The position numbers and the translations under genes are program-made. From Neckera pumila (Eukaryota; Streptophyta; Bryopsida; Hypnales; Neckeraceae): a DNA stretch of 64,000 nucleotides. This document shows, one piece after another, positions 22,577 to 33,806 of the stretch; position 1 is the stretch's first letter; each line of letters begins with the position of its first letter. The notes beneath the pieces were generated by a model that saw nothing but the letters and a program-made list of their open reading frames with translations, was not told where the DNA came from and did not search any database. The stretch spans positions 1,318,065-1,382,064 of the forward strand of contig OZ018416.1 in NCBI GenBank assembly GCA_963969595.1, read 5' to 3'.

Positions 22577-25240
22577 CTGGAATCTGAGTTTACTAATTGG
22601 AAATTTGGTTCACTAGTGTGCCTCGATTCTGATGCTTTAACTACTAGCTTCGCTAATTGGGCCTTGGATGAACTGATTTGGCTCTGGGATTTGGTCTAGG
22701 CACCTGGTTTTACTAGTTAAAAATCTGAAGTTACTAATAGGCTTTTGATGTTGCTTATATCGACTCTAAGGTCACTAATCAACCTTGATTTTTGAACGGG
22801 AACTTTGATTTTCAACTTGGTAATCTTGAGGTCACTAACATGAACTCTGATTGCTAATTGGTGACTCCGAAATCACTAACTGAACTCTAATTTCTGGCTT
22901 GGAACGTTGAGATCACTAATCAGGCCTTGATCTTTGAATCGGTCTTGATGACTGGTCAGTATTGGTGGGCTGGTTTCTTCTCCTGACTGGTTCTCTCCGA
23001 CCTTGGCTGGTTCTCTCCAGCCTCTGGCTGTTTACTGTAACTCTGTATTTATCAATTCAGAACCTCGGCTGTTGTTTTGCCACTAAATGGGGTCCCTCAG
23101 GAGACCCTTTTAACCAAAACTAACTTGGAATTTTCTAAGGCTTGAGGCCGTATTCTAAAGGAAAACTAACACACTCTTTTTATGTTTTTTTGGGAACTTC
23201 TAAAATTTCTCTCAAGGGCAAAGCTTCGCCGTCTTAGAGGGTACTTCCTCCAAAGGCTGACAAAAACTACTTTAACTTTGAAATATTAGTGACTAAAAAA
23301 TTGTAACTAAGGGCAAAGCTTTGCCGTATTGGGGGATATAGCCCCAAATTTCGGACAAAATACCACTTAGCGGTTAGTATGAGGGTTGGATCTCACCCAA
23401 CTCACTCTAAAATATTATAACCGACTCTTGGACCACTTCTTCCAACGTCTAGGCTTCAGGGGGAATTTGCAACACTCAAAAGGTGTGAAATTCCTCACCA
23501 AAAAAGCTCGGTAGGAAGTTGGTTAGTAGACAACGGACTCAAAACACAAATCCAAGGGTTCCAACTACCGACTGTGCCGAGATCCGGTTGGAATATCCCT
23601 GGCGTTAGTATAAAAACCAAAGCAAAGAAAGAAAACACAAAATATGCGTTAGCAGTGATTCAAAGGGATCCCAACGTCCTTTGAATGGAACCAAAAATCA
23701 AACAAAGAATGGAATTCAAGACTCTAATGCAATAAAAGGAAGGTTTTTGGTTCCAGACCAAAAACTCAACAATTGCCAACGATTTTGGCAGAAATACAAA
23801 GTGAAATATCAGAGCCTCATGGCGGCTCTACAAGCAACATGAAGAAAAGGGGTGCAAAGGGAGTCGGTGGGAGCCCTTTTATACTTTTTCGGGGCTCCCA
23901 TTAACCTCCTTTACTCTAAATAATATCTACGTAAACTAAAATAATATCTAAGTAAATTAAAATGACTAACTACTACGCCTAATTCTACCCTACAGCTGAA
24001 TGGGCTATATCTTTTGGAGAAAAGCTCCAAATGGAAAACGGTCTACGGTGTTGGCTCCAGAAGACCCTTTTTAGTCTACGGACCCCCGGACCCCCTACTC
24101 CTAAGTCGATTTTCTTCATAAAAGATAGTGTTTTCCAACCTAGTGAAAAAGGTGGAAAATCCAACTCTTGGAGTTTATAACTTTTGCTGATTCTAACTAG
24201 CCAGGGTTGTCCGGAAGGTCCAAGAATGTCAAAAAAGAGTTGTTGTTGACTTAATTCGGACTTTGTCAGCTCGTGATTCGCCGGTGCATCCGCGGAATGT
24301 TTTGGAATTCCGTTAAATTCCGTTAGCACCGCCGGTTTGGGTAGCTACCGATGTTGGAATGTTGTGAAACTTGATTAGGCTCTTATTCAAACTAAAATAC
24401 ACTATCCTAATTTTTAGTGGGATTTTATCATTACCAGATTAATTTCTATGAATTTCTTAATCCGTAGTAATTTTGATTGACTTCCCAGGGAGTCATCTTC
24501 TGCAATTTGGAAAATTACGATATAATTTGGGTATCTTCTAGGAAGTTTCCAAACACTTTTTGCAAAATTCCAACCCAAACTGGTACTTACTCAAGGAGAA
24601 ATAAATTCCTATCTCCTGATTTCAATTCCTTTACAGAGGAATCTTTCTCGTATGAAGGAATCTTGGCAATCCGTCTTCGTCATTATGCTCCTGGCATGTT
24701 TCTAAGTCAGAAACACCTCTCTCCATGTCGCGGTCGCCTCCTCGTGATTTTCTATGAATTTTGGCTTAAAAAGTCCTGCGGGGCAACTATTTACCAATAT
24801 TTTCTTTCAAGCTCGGTTTTCACCCAAACTCCTCTCGTGGGCTTTTTAAGTTACTGGTAAACTATAATGACCTACATTACTATTTTTAGCCAATTCACTA
24901 TTTGTATGCGTCTTTGTGGTAAAAACTCTTTGTAAATTCTATCAGTATTCTAATATTTGGGTGTAGGTTGGAATTGGAACTCTCCCAATTCCTATTTGGG
25001 CTCTCATTTACCCATTTCTATTGCTAGAACTTAAGAAAGAGCACATATTTGAATGGTTTTGATGCTTTTAAGGTTTTCATCTCAACAGGTATCATTCTAT
25101 CTCAATTATTCACAAAGTAGTATAATTGGTCAATTTGATAACAATTTACTCATTAAAATGAGTAAAAAGCAAAAAAATTTAGACTCTGAGTTCCAGGTGA
25201 CAACCTTGGGACTCACAGATAGCGTTGAAGGTGTGTGGGG
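22577..25240. other. Spacer, repetitive, no supported gene
   Basis: 22600-22960 contains many short recurrences of 'cactaat' plus 'ttgggcctt' phrases. 23210-23350 holds two copies of a 'gggcaaagctt-gccgt' phrase. The 127-codon frame at 24477-24860 has no recognisable domain, and part of it (about 24630-24740) is repeated in diverged form at about 48700-48830, so it belongs to a repeat rather than a gene. Confidence 0.45.
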
Positions 25241-25355
25241 ATCCTAGCAGGATTGGTCTTGGGAGGGCGGGGCGGTTCTAATTGACAAGGGGCCCGCTTG
25301 GGATGCTTCGCCTCTGCTGGCTGTGTGGTTTAGTAATGCAAAGCCGGTGACAGCT

Positions 25356-26530
25356 TCATTTAGATTTCGAGAGCAAAATGAACCATGGACTGGGAGGCAT
25401 GACGCTCCTCGCATGGCAGGGGACAATTTGAGCGGGGAAGATTAGAGGAAGGCGCATTGGCGTGCTGACCGATGCTGTGGGTGGCACCAACATTCTCACA
25501 TGGGGTATCAAATGTGGGGCTTGATTCTCCGAGGCTGGGAGCTGAGCCGGATCTGATCTCCTAGGCCGCGTGTTGTAAAGATGTTCCCTATTTATGCTTG
25601 AAGGGACGGCACTCCTGTTAGGCAGGGCAGTGAAATTGGGCTCAACAAATGCTATATCCGTTGAGGGGGAGGCGACACTTGCATGTGGCAATTGTCTTCA
25701 AGGGAAGGAGAGTGCTCACCAACTGCTCCAAGTTGCTTCCTCTTTCTTCCGAATTAGATCTTGATGGTGTTCGTTCACGGTTTTCAATCCCAGCATTCCT
25801 ACAAGCTAGGCTGCGGCTATCTTAAGCAGGCGGTGGGACGGCCTCCTTGCCTTTATCAAGACAAATTTGCGCCTTATCTGCTACAATTGGGATGGTCTTC
25901 ATGAGGGAGGACGGTTGCGAGGAGAGTAGACGATTTATTCTATGAAGGGACAAATTTTTTTTCCGGATAACTTTCTCCCATTCTCTTTCCGAGATTACAG
26001 TGGTATCTCGGGGCTCCCCTTGAAGACTCAAGTTGTCTGGAGAGTCGTTTTCCTAGCTTGATGAGCCTTCATTGCCCAGTAAAATTGGTGGGGACGGTCC
26101 TTTGGTTGGGAGGGAGGGAGGGAGAGGCAAGTATTCCTCCACAATGTCCATAGCACCAATTTTTCCATCTGCGGTTCTAGCTGAGGCCTCGTTGGTTCTC
26201 TTGCCGACTGGATCTTTCCCCAAGGAGGAAGGGCTTCTTTTGGCTCCTTGACAATCCTTCACGAAATGATTGGTTGAGTGGCAAATCCCGACACCTAATT
26301 GGCAAATTGCAATAGTCTATTGAGATGACACATCTTTCTTACTTGCTCTCATTGACTATTGTTAATTGGGTATGCTATGGTTGACCTGCTTGCAATGCCA
26401 CACAAATCTTTAGGCGGCTGAAGACGCATTCCTTGAATCGCTCCCCAGGAGGTCATCCAACCCTACAGCATGTCTTTGCTACCTTCTCAAATTCCATCAA
26501 GACTCCTCACAACATGATTCACGTTGGAAC
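25356..26530 (-). pseudogene. Remnant of a LINE-type (non-LTR) retrotransposon ORF1
   Basis: Read on the minus strand, broken frames run in the order expected for plant LINE ORF1 proteins. A piece with FEKVAKTCCRVG and FSRLKICVALQAGQP (about 26380-26530) resembles the DUF4283 region. Next is a zinc-knuckle-like CHSTNHFVKDC (about 26240-26280), with spacing C-x4-H-x4-C but Val in place of the first Cys. A Pro/Ser-rich tail with EWEKVIRKKN (about 25980) follows. At least three in-frame stops and one frame change break it, and no reverse transcriptase follows. The stretch is GC-richer than its flanks. ORF1 proteins bind retrotransposon RNA. The assignment rests on recognition of motifs only. Confidence 0.45.
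26107..26123. repeat. (GGGA)n microsatellite
   Basis: Short run of four to five gggag repeats inside the LINE remnant. Confidence 0.7.
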
Positions 26531-26569
26531 TTTAAGGTTTGTTGGCTAGTTCGCATTGAACCCTGAGGT

Positions 26570-28138
26570 CCATATTTGCAAAATGCAAGTTCCCCACCTC
26601 GACCGGTGAGGGGTGAGCGTAAACACTTTCTGTGTCACTTCTCTTTGTTTAGTTAGGATCTGAAAGAATCCATGGCCTAAGTCTCTTTCCATCCTAGCCC
26701 AATTCCCTACTTACTTTCACCATAAGAAACCCGCATTTTAAGTGACAAGCCCTGGTTTATTTTGACGGATTTTTGTAGATGTCCGATGCAACAAATCCAT
26801 GTTTTAATGTCAACTTTGATGTTACACTAGACATTTTTGTTGGCAAAAACATGATTTTGTTGCACTGAATGTCTAATAAAATCTGTCAAGAAAAATCAGG
26901 GCTTGTCATCTAAAATATGGATTTCTTACAATGTTTTGAAGTGCCTCTATTCATTGGATAAGAGCTGCGGCCGGTTGCCTTCCTCCTACAAAGTAAACAA
27001 CTATAGCATGCTTTTGGAATCTTTTCGTTTCCTATCTTACTACTTTCTAGTCTACTTTCACTTCAAGTCATAACAGCAAGCCAGTAGAGCTTTGAGAATA
27101 CCTGTCATGGAGCTTTTCTCCTAGAGTGGCTTTGATCTGATGAAATAGAGCGTTCCTCCCCATTCTTGTTACTGCGGCCACCAGCTCCGGCTCAACTATG
27201 TCATCCAGCAGCTTCAGATTCTTCAATGAGCTTGCTCCCAAAAGCTTAGGGCGCCACAGGGGCGTGCTCTAGCTTCTCATGCAACGTGCCTGTGTAGGTT
27301 GGTTTCTCCATTTCTTTCAGCGGCTCACTTTGCTCACTTTGTTCCAATTTGACTCTATGTCAATAAACCCTAATTTGGACCTAATTCTAAAATATCGCCA
27401 CACTCATAATAGTCAGTAGCATGTGTTGATGTTGCCTTGGTTCTACAGTGATGGTGTGCCTCTACATCCTCCACTTGTCTAATTCATTAGTAGTTACTGA
27501 TGAAACACTATCGGGGTGTGGAATATACCACACCATCACTATAGAGCTACTGAATGTTATGCTCAGCATTGATCCTTTTGAGTCACAGATTTTCGGAAAG
27601 AAAAAGACAGCTAGCACCGACCTACAATACTGCATTGAGCTTGAGAAAGCTTGGCTCCTACACCCAAAACCGTCACAAATTGGTACTATGCCTAGTTCTT
27701 GTCACTAGGCTGATCAGATTTTCATATTGTCTTGTTGGCAAGTGAAAGGAGGTTCCAAGGTACCAAAGAACGTAGCATTTGGATACTGTATGCAAAAGTT
27801 ATTACGGAACAAAGTTTGATTCTAAAAGCGTTTCTTCCACATAGGTACAGAACTGATTTTGGAGATGTACAGTGAGTATAGATGGCGGTTTAAGGTCAAT
27901 GGCGCATTTGGGTGCACCCACCTTAGATGATCGCTTCTGGGTTGCACCCAGCAGATGCTGGACACTTCTAGCTCAACGCGGCAGCCATTTTTCTATGGCG
28001 TCAATTGATTTGGTTTCTAATGCTGGACTAGCCCAAGGGATTCAACTAGTTTGATTTTCTAATGTTGGACTTGTTAGGGGTCGACTGGTTTGATTTCTAA
28101 TATTAGGATTGACTGATTTGAACCTTAGGGGGGGAAGG
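26570..28138. other. Spacer, no supported gene
   Basis: Composition is mixed. A pair of inverted short phrases (gtgatggtgt at 27449 and acaccatcac at 27531) brackets about 90 bp. The 86- and 63-codon frames at 27448-27745 overlap in different frames and show no domain. Confidence 0.4.
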
Positions 28139-28141
28139 GTA

Positions 28142-29236
28142 AACCCTAAATGTATTTGGATATATTTTCACCCAAAACGCTCAAAAATTGCCATTTCTAA
28201 TACAAAAAACAAATTTTAGACAAAAAAAATTTGGATATATATAACCATAGGATCTTGTAGTACACTAATTTCAAAAGATATAGAAAAAATTTCAAAATTT
28301 TCCACTGTGTGGATTGAAAGATATTAGCATTTGAATTATCAAAAATCCTTTTTTTGTCCCTACGAAAAAACAGGCAGTTGCACTTCACAAACTCACTTTT
28401 CTATGAAAAAATGTCCAAAATGGTGGTTATTCTTTGGATTCTTTTTCAAGGCAAGTTGACTACATGCTTGAAAATTTTCAAACCATTTAGAATTGTAGAA
28501 CATAGAGGGAAAAAAATATATAGATAGAAGTAGAGAATGATTCAAATACTAAATTGTCAAGAATTTAGCTATGGAATTGAAAAATACCAATTTCAACTGT
28601 TGTAATGCTGCAATAAACAATCTACACCCAACGTTTCTATTATTTTCTAAAATATGGAAAATTGAGTTAAATAAAAGACTTCAAAGTTTATTTTAGAGTA
28701 GAGATTCCATAACTATTTTCAAACTTAAATTCTTCATACCTTTAATTTGATTAATCAAAATGGAACAATTCAAAGCTTTCCACTTATTTCTAAATCTATA
28801 AATTCAATTTCAAATTTTTTATTTTTTTAAAAAGTGATTTTTTTGACCGGCTTGGTTTGTTTGAAATAGAAGGAAAATATAAATTATTAATATCTCTAAA
28901 ATGGAATTAAAATGCACTAATTCCAATGGTGAGATTAATTGTTCTAGCAATCAAAATAAACCACATGGAACTAATTTTTTTGAAAAATTGCATTCAAAAT
29001 AAATCTTACAAGTTATTTTTTCACTCCCCCCCTCTCCCCTTTTCTACTCAGTCTATTGTTTTGACCATAACTTTTGTTCCAAGACTTTGATTGGAAAAAA
29101 AATTATACTCCCATGAAGCTAATCAATTTTTCTATCTTTGAAAAAAAAATTCAAAAAATCAAGACAAAATTTCAGCTTGTAGGTACTTGCCCAAAATTCC
29201 CATTTGTCCTCCGAAGGGACAATGGTCCATTAGGAA
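28142..29236 (-). mobile_element. TTAA-flanked MITE, copy G (~1.1 kb)
   Basis: The left end, ccctaaatgtatttggat, corresponds to copy A's left end, with a mutated flank (GTAA). The right end, tggtccattagga, precedes TTAA at 29237-29240. Internal order is the same as copy A, including the subterminal hairpin cctccgaagggac near the right end. Longest copy without an evident nested insertion. Confidence 0.7.
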
Positions 29237-29394
29237 TTAACCCGTAAAGGATGGGCCCCCTATAATCAAGGTAGTTACCAAAACTGCTCCAATTATTGAA
29301 CCAATAAATGCATTTTTTTCTCTACGGTGAACAATGAAGTCATCCATTGACCACTTTTTGACCTTGACATCCTTCAAGGATTAATCCCTAAAGG

Positions 29395-29985
29395 TCCATT
29401 GTCCCTTCGGGGGACAAGTGGGATTTCGGGCAGGTACCTATGGGTTGAATTTTTATCTTAATTTTTGAAACTTTTTTTAGAAGTTAGAAAAATTAATGAA
29501 CTTCTTTGGATAAATTTTTTTTCTAATTGGTGCCTGGGAACAAAAGTAAGAGGGGGCAACAAAAAATTTATTCCAAAATTTGAAGTTTTTGGGAAGTTTT
29601 TTTCTGAATAGATTATATTTTTATCTATTTGGAAAGCTTTGATTCATTCCATTTGGATTTGTTATGAGAAAGTTATGGACAATCTTGTTTTTTGAGCAAT
29701 TAGAGCATCTTCTTGAAGTATTCATTTTTGTAGTGCAAGAAATTAAAGTTAAGAAGGTTCTGCAATGTGTTGAAAAAATTATTTTTTCACTTGAAACGCA
29801 AATATCTTGCAATCAGTGCGGTCAAAAATTCTGAAGTTTTTTCCACACATTCTCATACTAGTTAGGTGTAAGATCCTTGGTTAGATGTGGCAAAAAAACA
29901 ATTTTCAAGTTTTTTTACTCTTTGCTATAAAGATGACAATTTTGAGTATTTTTTGGCAAAAAAAAAGGCTTTGGGCCTTAAGGGG
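29395..29985 (+). mobile_element. TTAA-flanked MITE, copy D (~591 bp, internally deleted)
   Basis: TTAA at 29391-29394 precedes tccctaaaggtccattgtcc and the hairpin cccttcggggg. The right end, gggccttaagggg, precedes TTAA at 29986-29989. Compared with copy C about 330 bp of the middle is missing. It lies only 155 bp from copy G, in opposite orientation. Confidence 0.75.
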
Positions 29986-29989
29986 TTAA

Positions 29990-30974
29990 GAACAAAATTA
30001 TAATGGAATGATACAATTATATTGTTAATTATGGAAGGATTTTGAGACCAAAAAGTAACCCATGGATAACTTTCAAGATTACCATAGGTATAAAAAATGC
30101 TCTTATTTATTCAAAAATCATATGACTTTGCCAAAATATCTTGGTGATAGGTCTTGTCATTTCATGGTTAATCAATGTTACGTATTTCTTCAAATGCGGG
30201 ATGGCCCCTGACAAACTCAAGGTGGGACAATCAATTCTCAACTTTGCTGGATCACATGTCATAGTGGAGAATGGTGAACCAATTTTGGACTCAAAAATTA
30301 AACTTGTTTGCTAGGAAGGTATTTAGAAAGGCATCCCTAGTGGAATCATGGGAGAGAGACTCCACAAGTTCAGTAATGTTATGGATAGCTAGTAGATAAA
30401 ATTATTCCAAATACAAATATAGACATGTATATATAGTACAATTCTTGTATATTAAGATAGAATATGCTATTTTTCCATTCTTGTACACTTTATTCATCTA
30501 TAATTGGCCAATTCATAATGTCACTTCAAATAAATTGATTAATTTGGGGGATATTGATGGCCCTTGGTCTATTAGATTCTTGTGTTTTGGTGAATTGTTT
30601 TGTGTATGTCTAGTTACTAAATGTAAGCTACTATCCTAAGAATAAAAATATTTTCTATTGAATATTTTTCTACTATTTCCAAATGAAAAAAAATTAATAA
30701 TCTATACAATTTAACTTGTTATGACACATGGTATCACAAAAAGATAAATTTGCTAAAGGATCGATAATAGGTTGTGATCCTTACTATACCTAAGTACAAA
30801 TTGTGTACAAGTGATTATGTTTGCTAATGAAGTTATTTTGTATGATACAATCTACATCTCGGGACAATAAGTCCCTCAAAATTTTGATTACTATCATATT
30901 GTAGCCATTGTTGCAGATTCTCTTACCATAATAACAAAAACATAGGTACTCACTATTTCATTGGTTGCCCAAGT
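29990..30974. other. AT-rich spacer, nothing recognised
   Basis: No supported gene, RNA or repeat boundary seen. Confidence 0.4.
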
Positions 30975-30978
30975 TTAA

Positions 30979-31541
30979 CCCCTTAAAAAAACAAATGGTA
31001 GTCTAGATTTCCAAAATCGTGGAGACATCATCTAAAAAAAAATTTATAATAATAATAATAATTTAATGTCACATTTCAAACAAAAAGTAAAAAAAAAATT
31101 CTCTTAATAGATTATATCATTCCATTCAATCAGCTGGTTACAAATCAATATTTTTTCAATAAAATGGAAAATACTTTCAAAAATTGATTATACTTTGAAT
31201 ATTTGAAATTTTCACGTGCTTATTTTTCTTTAAGTTTGAATGTTAAGGTTCAATTACAATGATCTTCTAAGAATTTAATTTAATTTATATATTCAAGTTG
31301 CTATGAAGGGTTATTTTTTTAATTGAAAAAACAAGATTTTGATGTCAAACATATTTATATTTTTTTGATCTACGGGAGATTGGCACAAGAAAGTTGTAAA
31401 AATCTATATTGTATAAATGTAAAAAATAATAACAAAAGAATCTTCAAGTATTTAAATGGATGAAAACACAAAGATTTTGTATGTTTAAGACATGTTTATA
31501 TTCATTTGTTGTTTGGAATCAAACATTTAGTCCTTTGGGGG
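30979..31541. mobile_element. TTAA-flanked MITE, copy J (~563 bp, diverged)
   Basis: TTAA at 30975-30978 followed by cccctta. The right end, agtcctttggggg, is followed by TTAA at 31542-31545. The interior is very AT-rich and differs from copies A-F, so it may be a sister subfamily using the same transposase. Confidence 0.5.
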
Positions 31542-31545
31542 TTAA

Positions 31546-32130
31546 ATATACAACAAAAAATATTGACCTAGAGACAAAGAGAAAAAAATGATCATGGTCG
31601 AATTGTGCAAGAGGTATGAAATCAAAATTTATCTTAAACCTTGTAGAATATATATAAAATATTCTTCACGATTTGCATAGATAAATGGGAATGTCTTTTT
31701 AAAACAATAAAGCTCTAAGGTTCTTCATAAGACTATCAATGAGATCCAATAAAGAAATGCATTGTTTTAAAATATAAATTTAAAGATTAACTCTAAAATT
31801 CTAAATTAATAAAAATATAATTTATACATTATTAAAATTAGAAAGTAGTAGGTTGAAAATTTAAAATTTAAAATTTGATTTAAATATTTTACATTTTAAT
31901 CATTTATTAATTTAATGAATTAAATTCATAAATATGGAATATCCATTTAGATTTTATCATAAATATTAAGTTAACCATTACATGATAGTCTTTACTATTA
32001 AATTCTCATTATTTACCAAATTACATTAACACAAATAGTTTTCAGATTTTTGGACCCACTCAATTAGTTAGGTAGATGACATGATAACAAATAATTTGTA
32101 TTATTTATTGCTAGGTTTGATCTACCAATG
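31546..32130. other. AT-rich spacer, nothing recognised
   Basis: About 80% A+T by eye. No gene or repeat boundary seen. Confidence 0.4.
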
Positions 32131-32134
32131 TTAA

Positions 32135-32639
32135 CCCCGAAAGGACATTGCAATTCCTACGAGCATTTTGAAAGTCACAACCTAAATTTTCAATAGTTCT
32201 TCATTTTAAATGTTTTTAAGCTTAACTAAAAAATGCAGCTCCATAATCTACTTCTAACTCCATTTTATTCTTTTTCAAAATTGTTAAAATTTAATTTTTG
32301 GAAGATAGCACCTAGAAAGCTTAAAATACACAACTTTTGAATAATTTTTATTGAATTTCTCTTGGTGTGAGCTCAAGTGTACATTCATTATATTGTAATA
32401 TTTGTCACTATTATTTCCATTTTTTTTTAAATTCATACTATTTTGAGCATTTAAAAACTACTATGATTTTTTTTTTATTTTTTAAATCTTATAAAATTCA
32501 ATTTGATATTTTAGTTATGAAAAAATGAGATCCAATTACAGACATATATTTTTGCATATGAATAATATCAAAATGTGTATTTTAAGGTAGAAACTTAATG
32601 AAATTTGACAAAGCCCATATATGAAGTGCTCCTCAAGGG
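32135..32639. mobile_element. TTAA-flanked MITE, copy K (~505 bp, diverged)
   Basis: TTAA at 32131-32134 then ccccgaaaggacattgc. The right end, gctcctcaaggg, is followed by TTAA at 32640-32643. Terminal 12-15 bp are family-like and the interior is diverged. Confidence 0.5.
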
Positions 32640-32719
32640 TTAAAGAACGTTCACTTGATTCTTAATTATGTTTTATATGTACACATGTATGAAGGGTGTA
32701 GACAAACTATTGTAGTATA

Positions 32720-33806
32720 GGGCTTACAAATTCCCAGTTATGCTCCCCAAAACCTCTCTAAAGCATAACAAAGTGACTCTAAAGATCGAATCCGCGAGAT
32801 CCTGTGAAGTATCTAACCTTATTTGGTATCTAAGCTCAGTCAGTACCCCTATCTTACTTTTTGGTCCTAGTTTTAAAACCGGAAACACAACAACCTCAAA
32901 AACCACGACCAGATCTTTCTTTCCCTTTTTGGTCCGCCCAACTTATCCAATCCGATCTGGTCTACTCACATACCCTCTCACTCCTATCCGGTTTAGTTTT
33001 GCCTCTGTTTCACCATCAGAGGGTTTGCCACTTGCTTTTGAGAGTGGCAGCCCGCCACTCCTTCCGTGACTTATAGTGGCTAAAGACCCACTTTCCTATT
33101 CTCCTATCTCTTATACTACTTTGAATCCGGTTTGGTCCTTCACAGCAATCCAGATAACTTTCCGGATCACAGGTCACACAAAGACCCCTCGTACGATCCT
33201 CTCATACTACAACGACCTTGACGCTAAGTTCCCTCCATATGAAGTTAGGCGGTTACAAGTGTACTTGTCCGTTCCAACATCAACTAAAGTTCTTTCGTTT
33301 ACCAACTAGGGCAGCAAGATCTCTCAGGAGATCGGACACTCAACTGGATTTCCCATCTAGGAGTTCTAGCGCGATTAAGGAATCCCTCCCTATCCGCCTA
33401 GCCTAACAACGATTTTCTTGCTCGGAATTCTAAACCTTAGAAGTGCTAAGGAATTGAAATCCACTTCCAACTCTTTGACTACCCACTCACTTGCACATAA
33501 GATCAAAATAAGAACACCAAGGGGAGAAATCACTCCCAAAATAACCTGCGCCTTTCTAACTGCTTGCCATATAGCCCTGCCACACTCGAAAGAGACACAC
33601 AATAAGAAGCCAATAGAAAATACAAGCAAAATTTAGGCAAAAAGACTCTCAGCTCCCAGGCAAGGACTGGCTTTATATATAACTAATTTTACAAAGGCAA
33701 AAAGACCCTCCAAAATCTGCGCGGAACTTTTAGTCTGATCTTAATCTGCCAGATTGGATTAACATCCGGTCCGGTCCATTCTATCCCTAACAAAAATAAT
33801 TCCTAC
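32720..33806 (-). other. 3' part of the unclassified element that carries the 572-codon ORF
   Basis: GC is sharply higher than in the flanks and the phrase 'gatccgg' is frequent, as in the adjoining ORF, so I take 32.72-35.95 kb as one inserted unit. On the minus strand an LTR-like start, tgttagggatag, lies at 33792, just after the ORF, and a TATA-like ttatatataa lies at about 33675. No matching second LTR is seen at the other end, so an LTR assignment is not made. Confidence 0.35.

Noticed and set aside
24477..24860. 127-codon frame
   Set aside because: No domain, and part recurs in diverged, frame-broken form near 48.7 kb, so it belongs to a repeat.
28139..28155. Telomere-like aaaccctaaa
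   Set aside because: Single copy, and it is a diverged end of a TTAA element.
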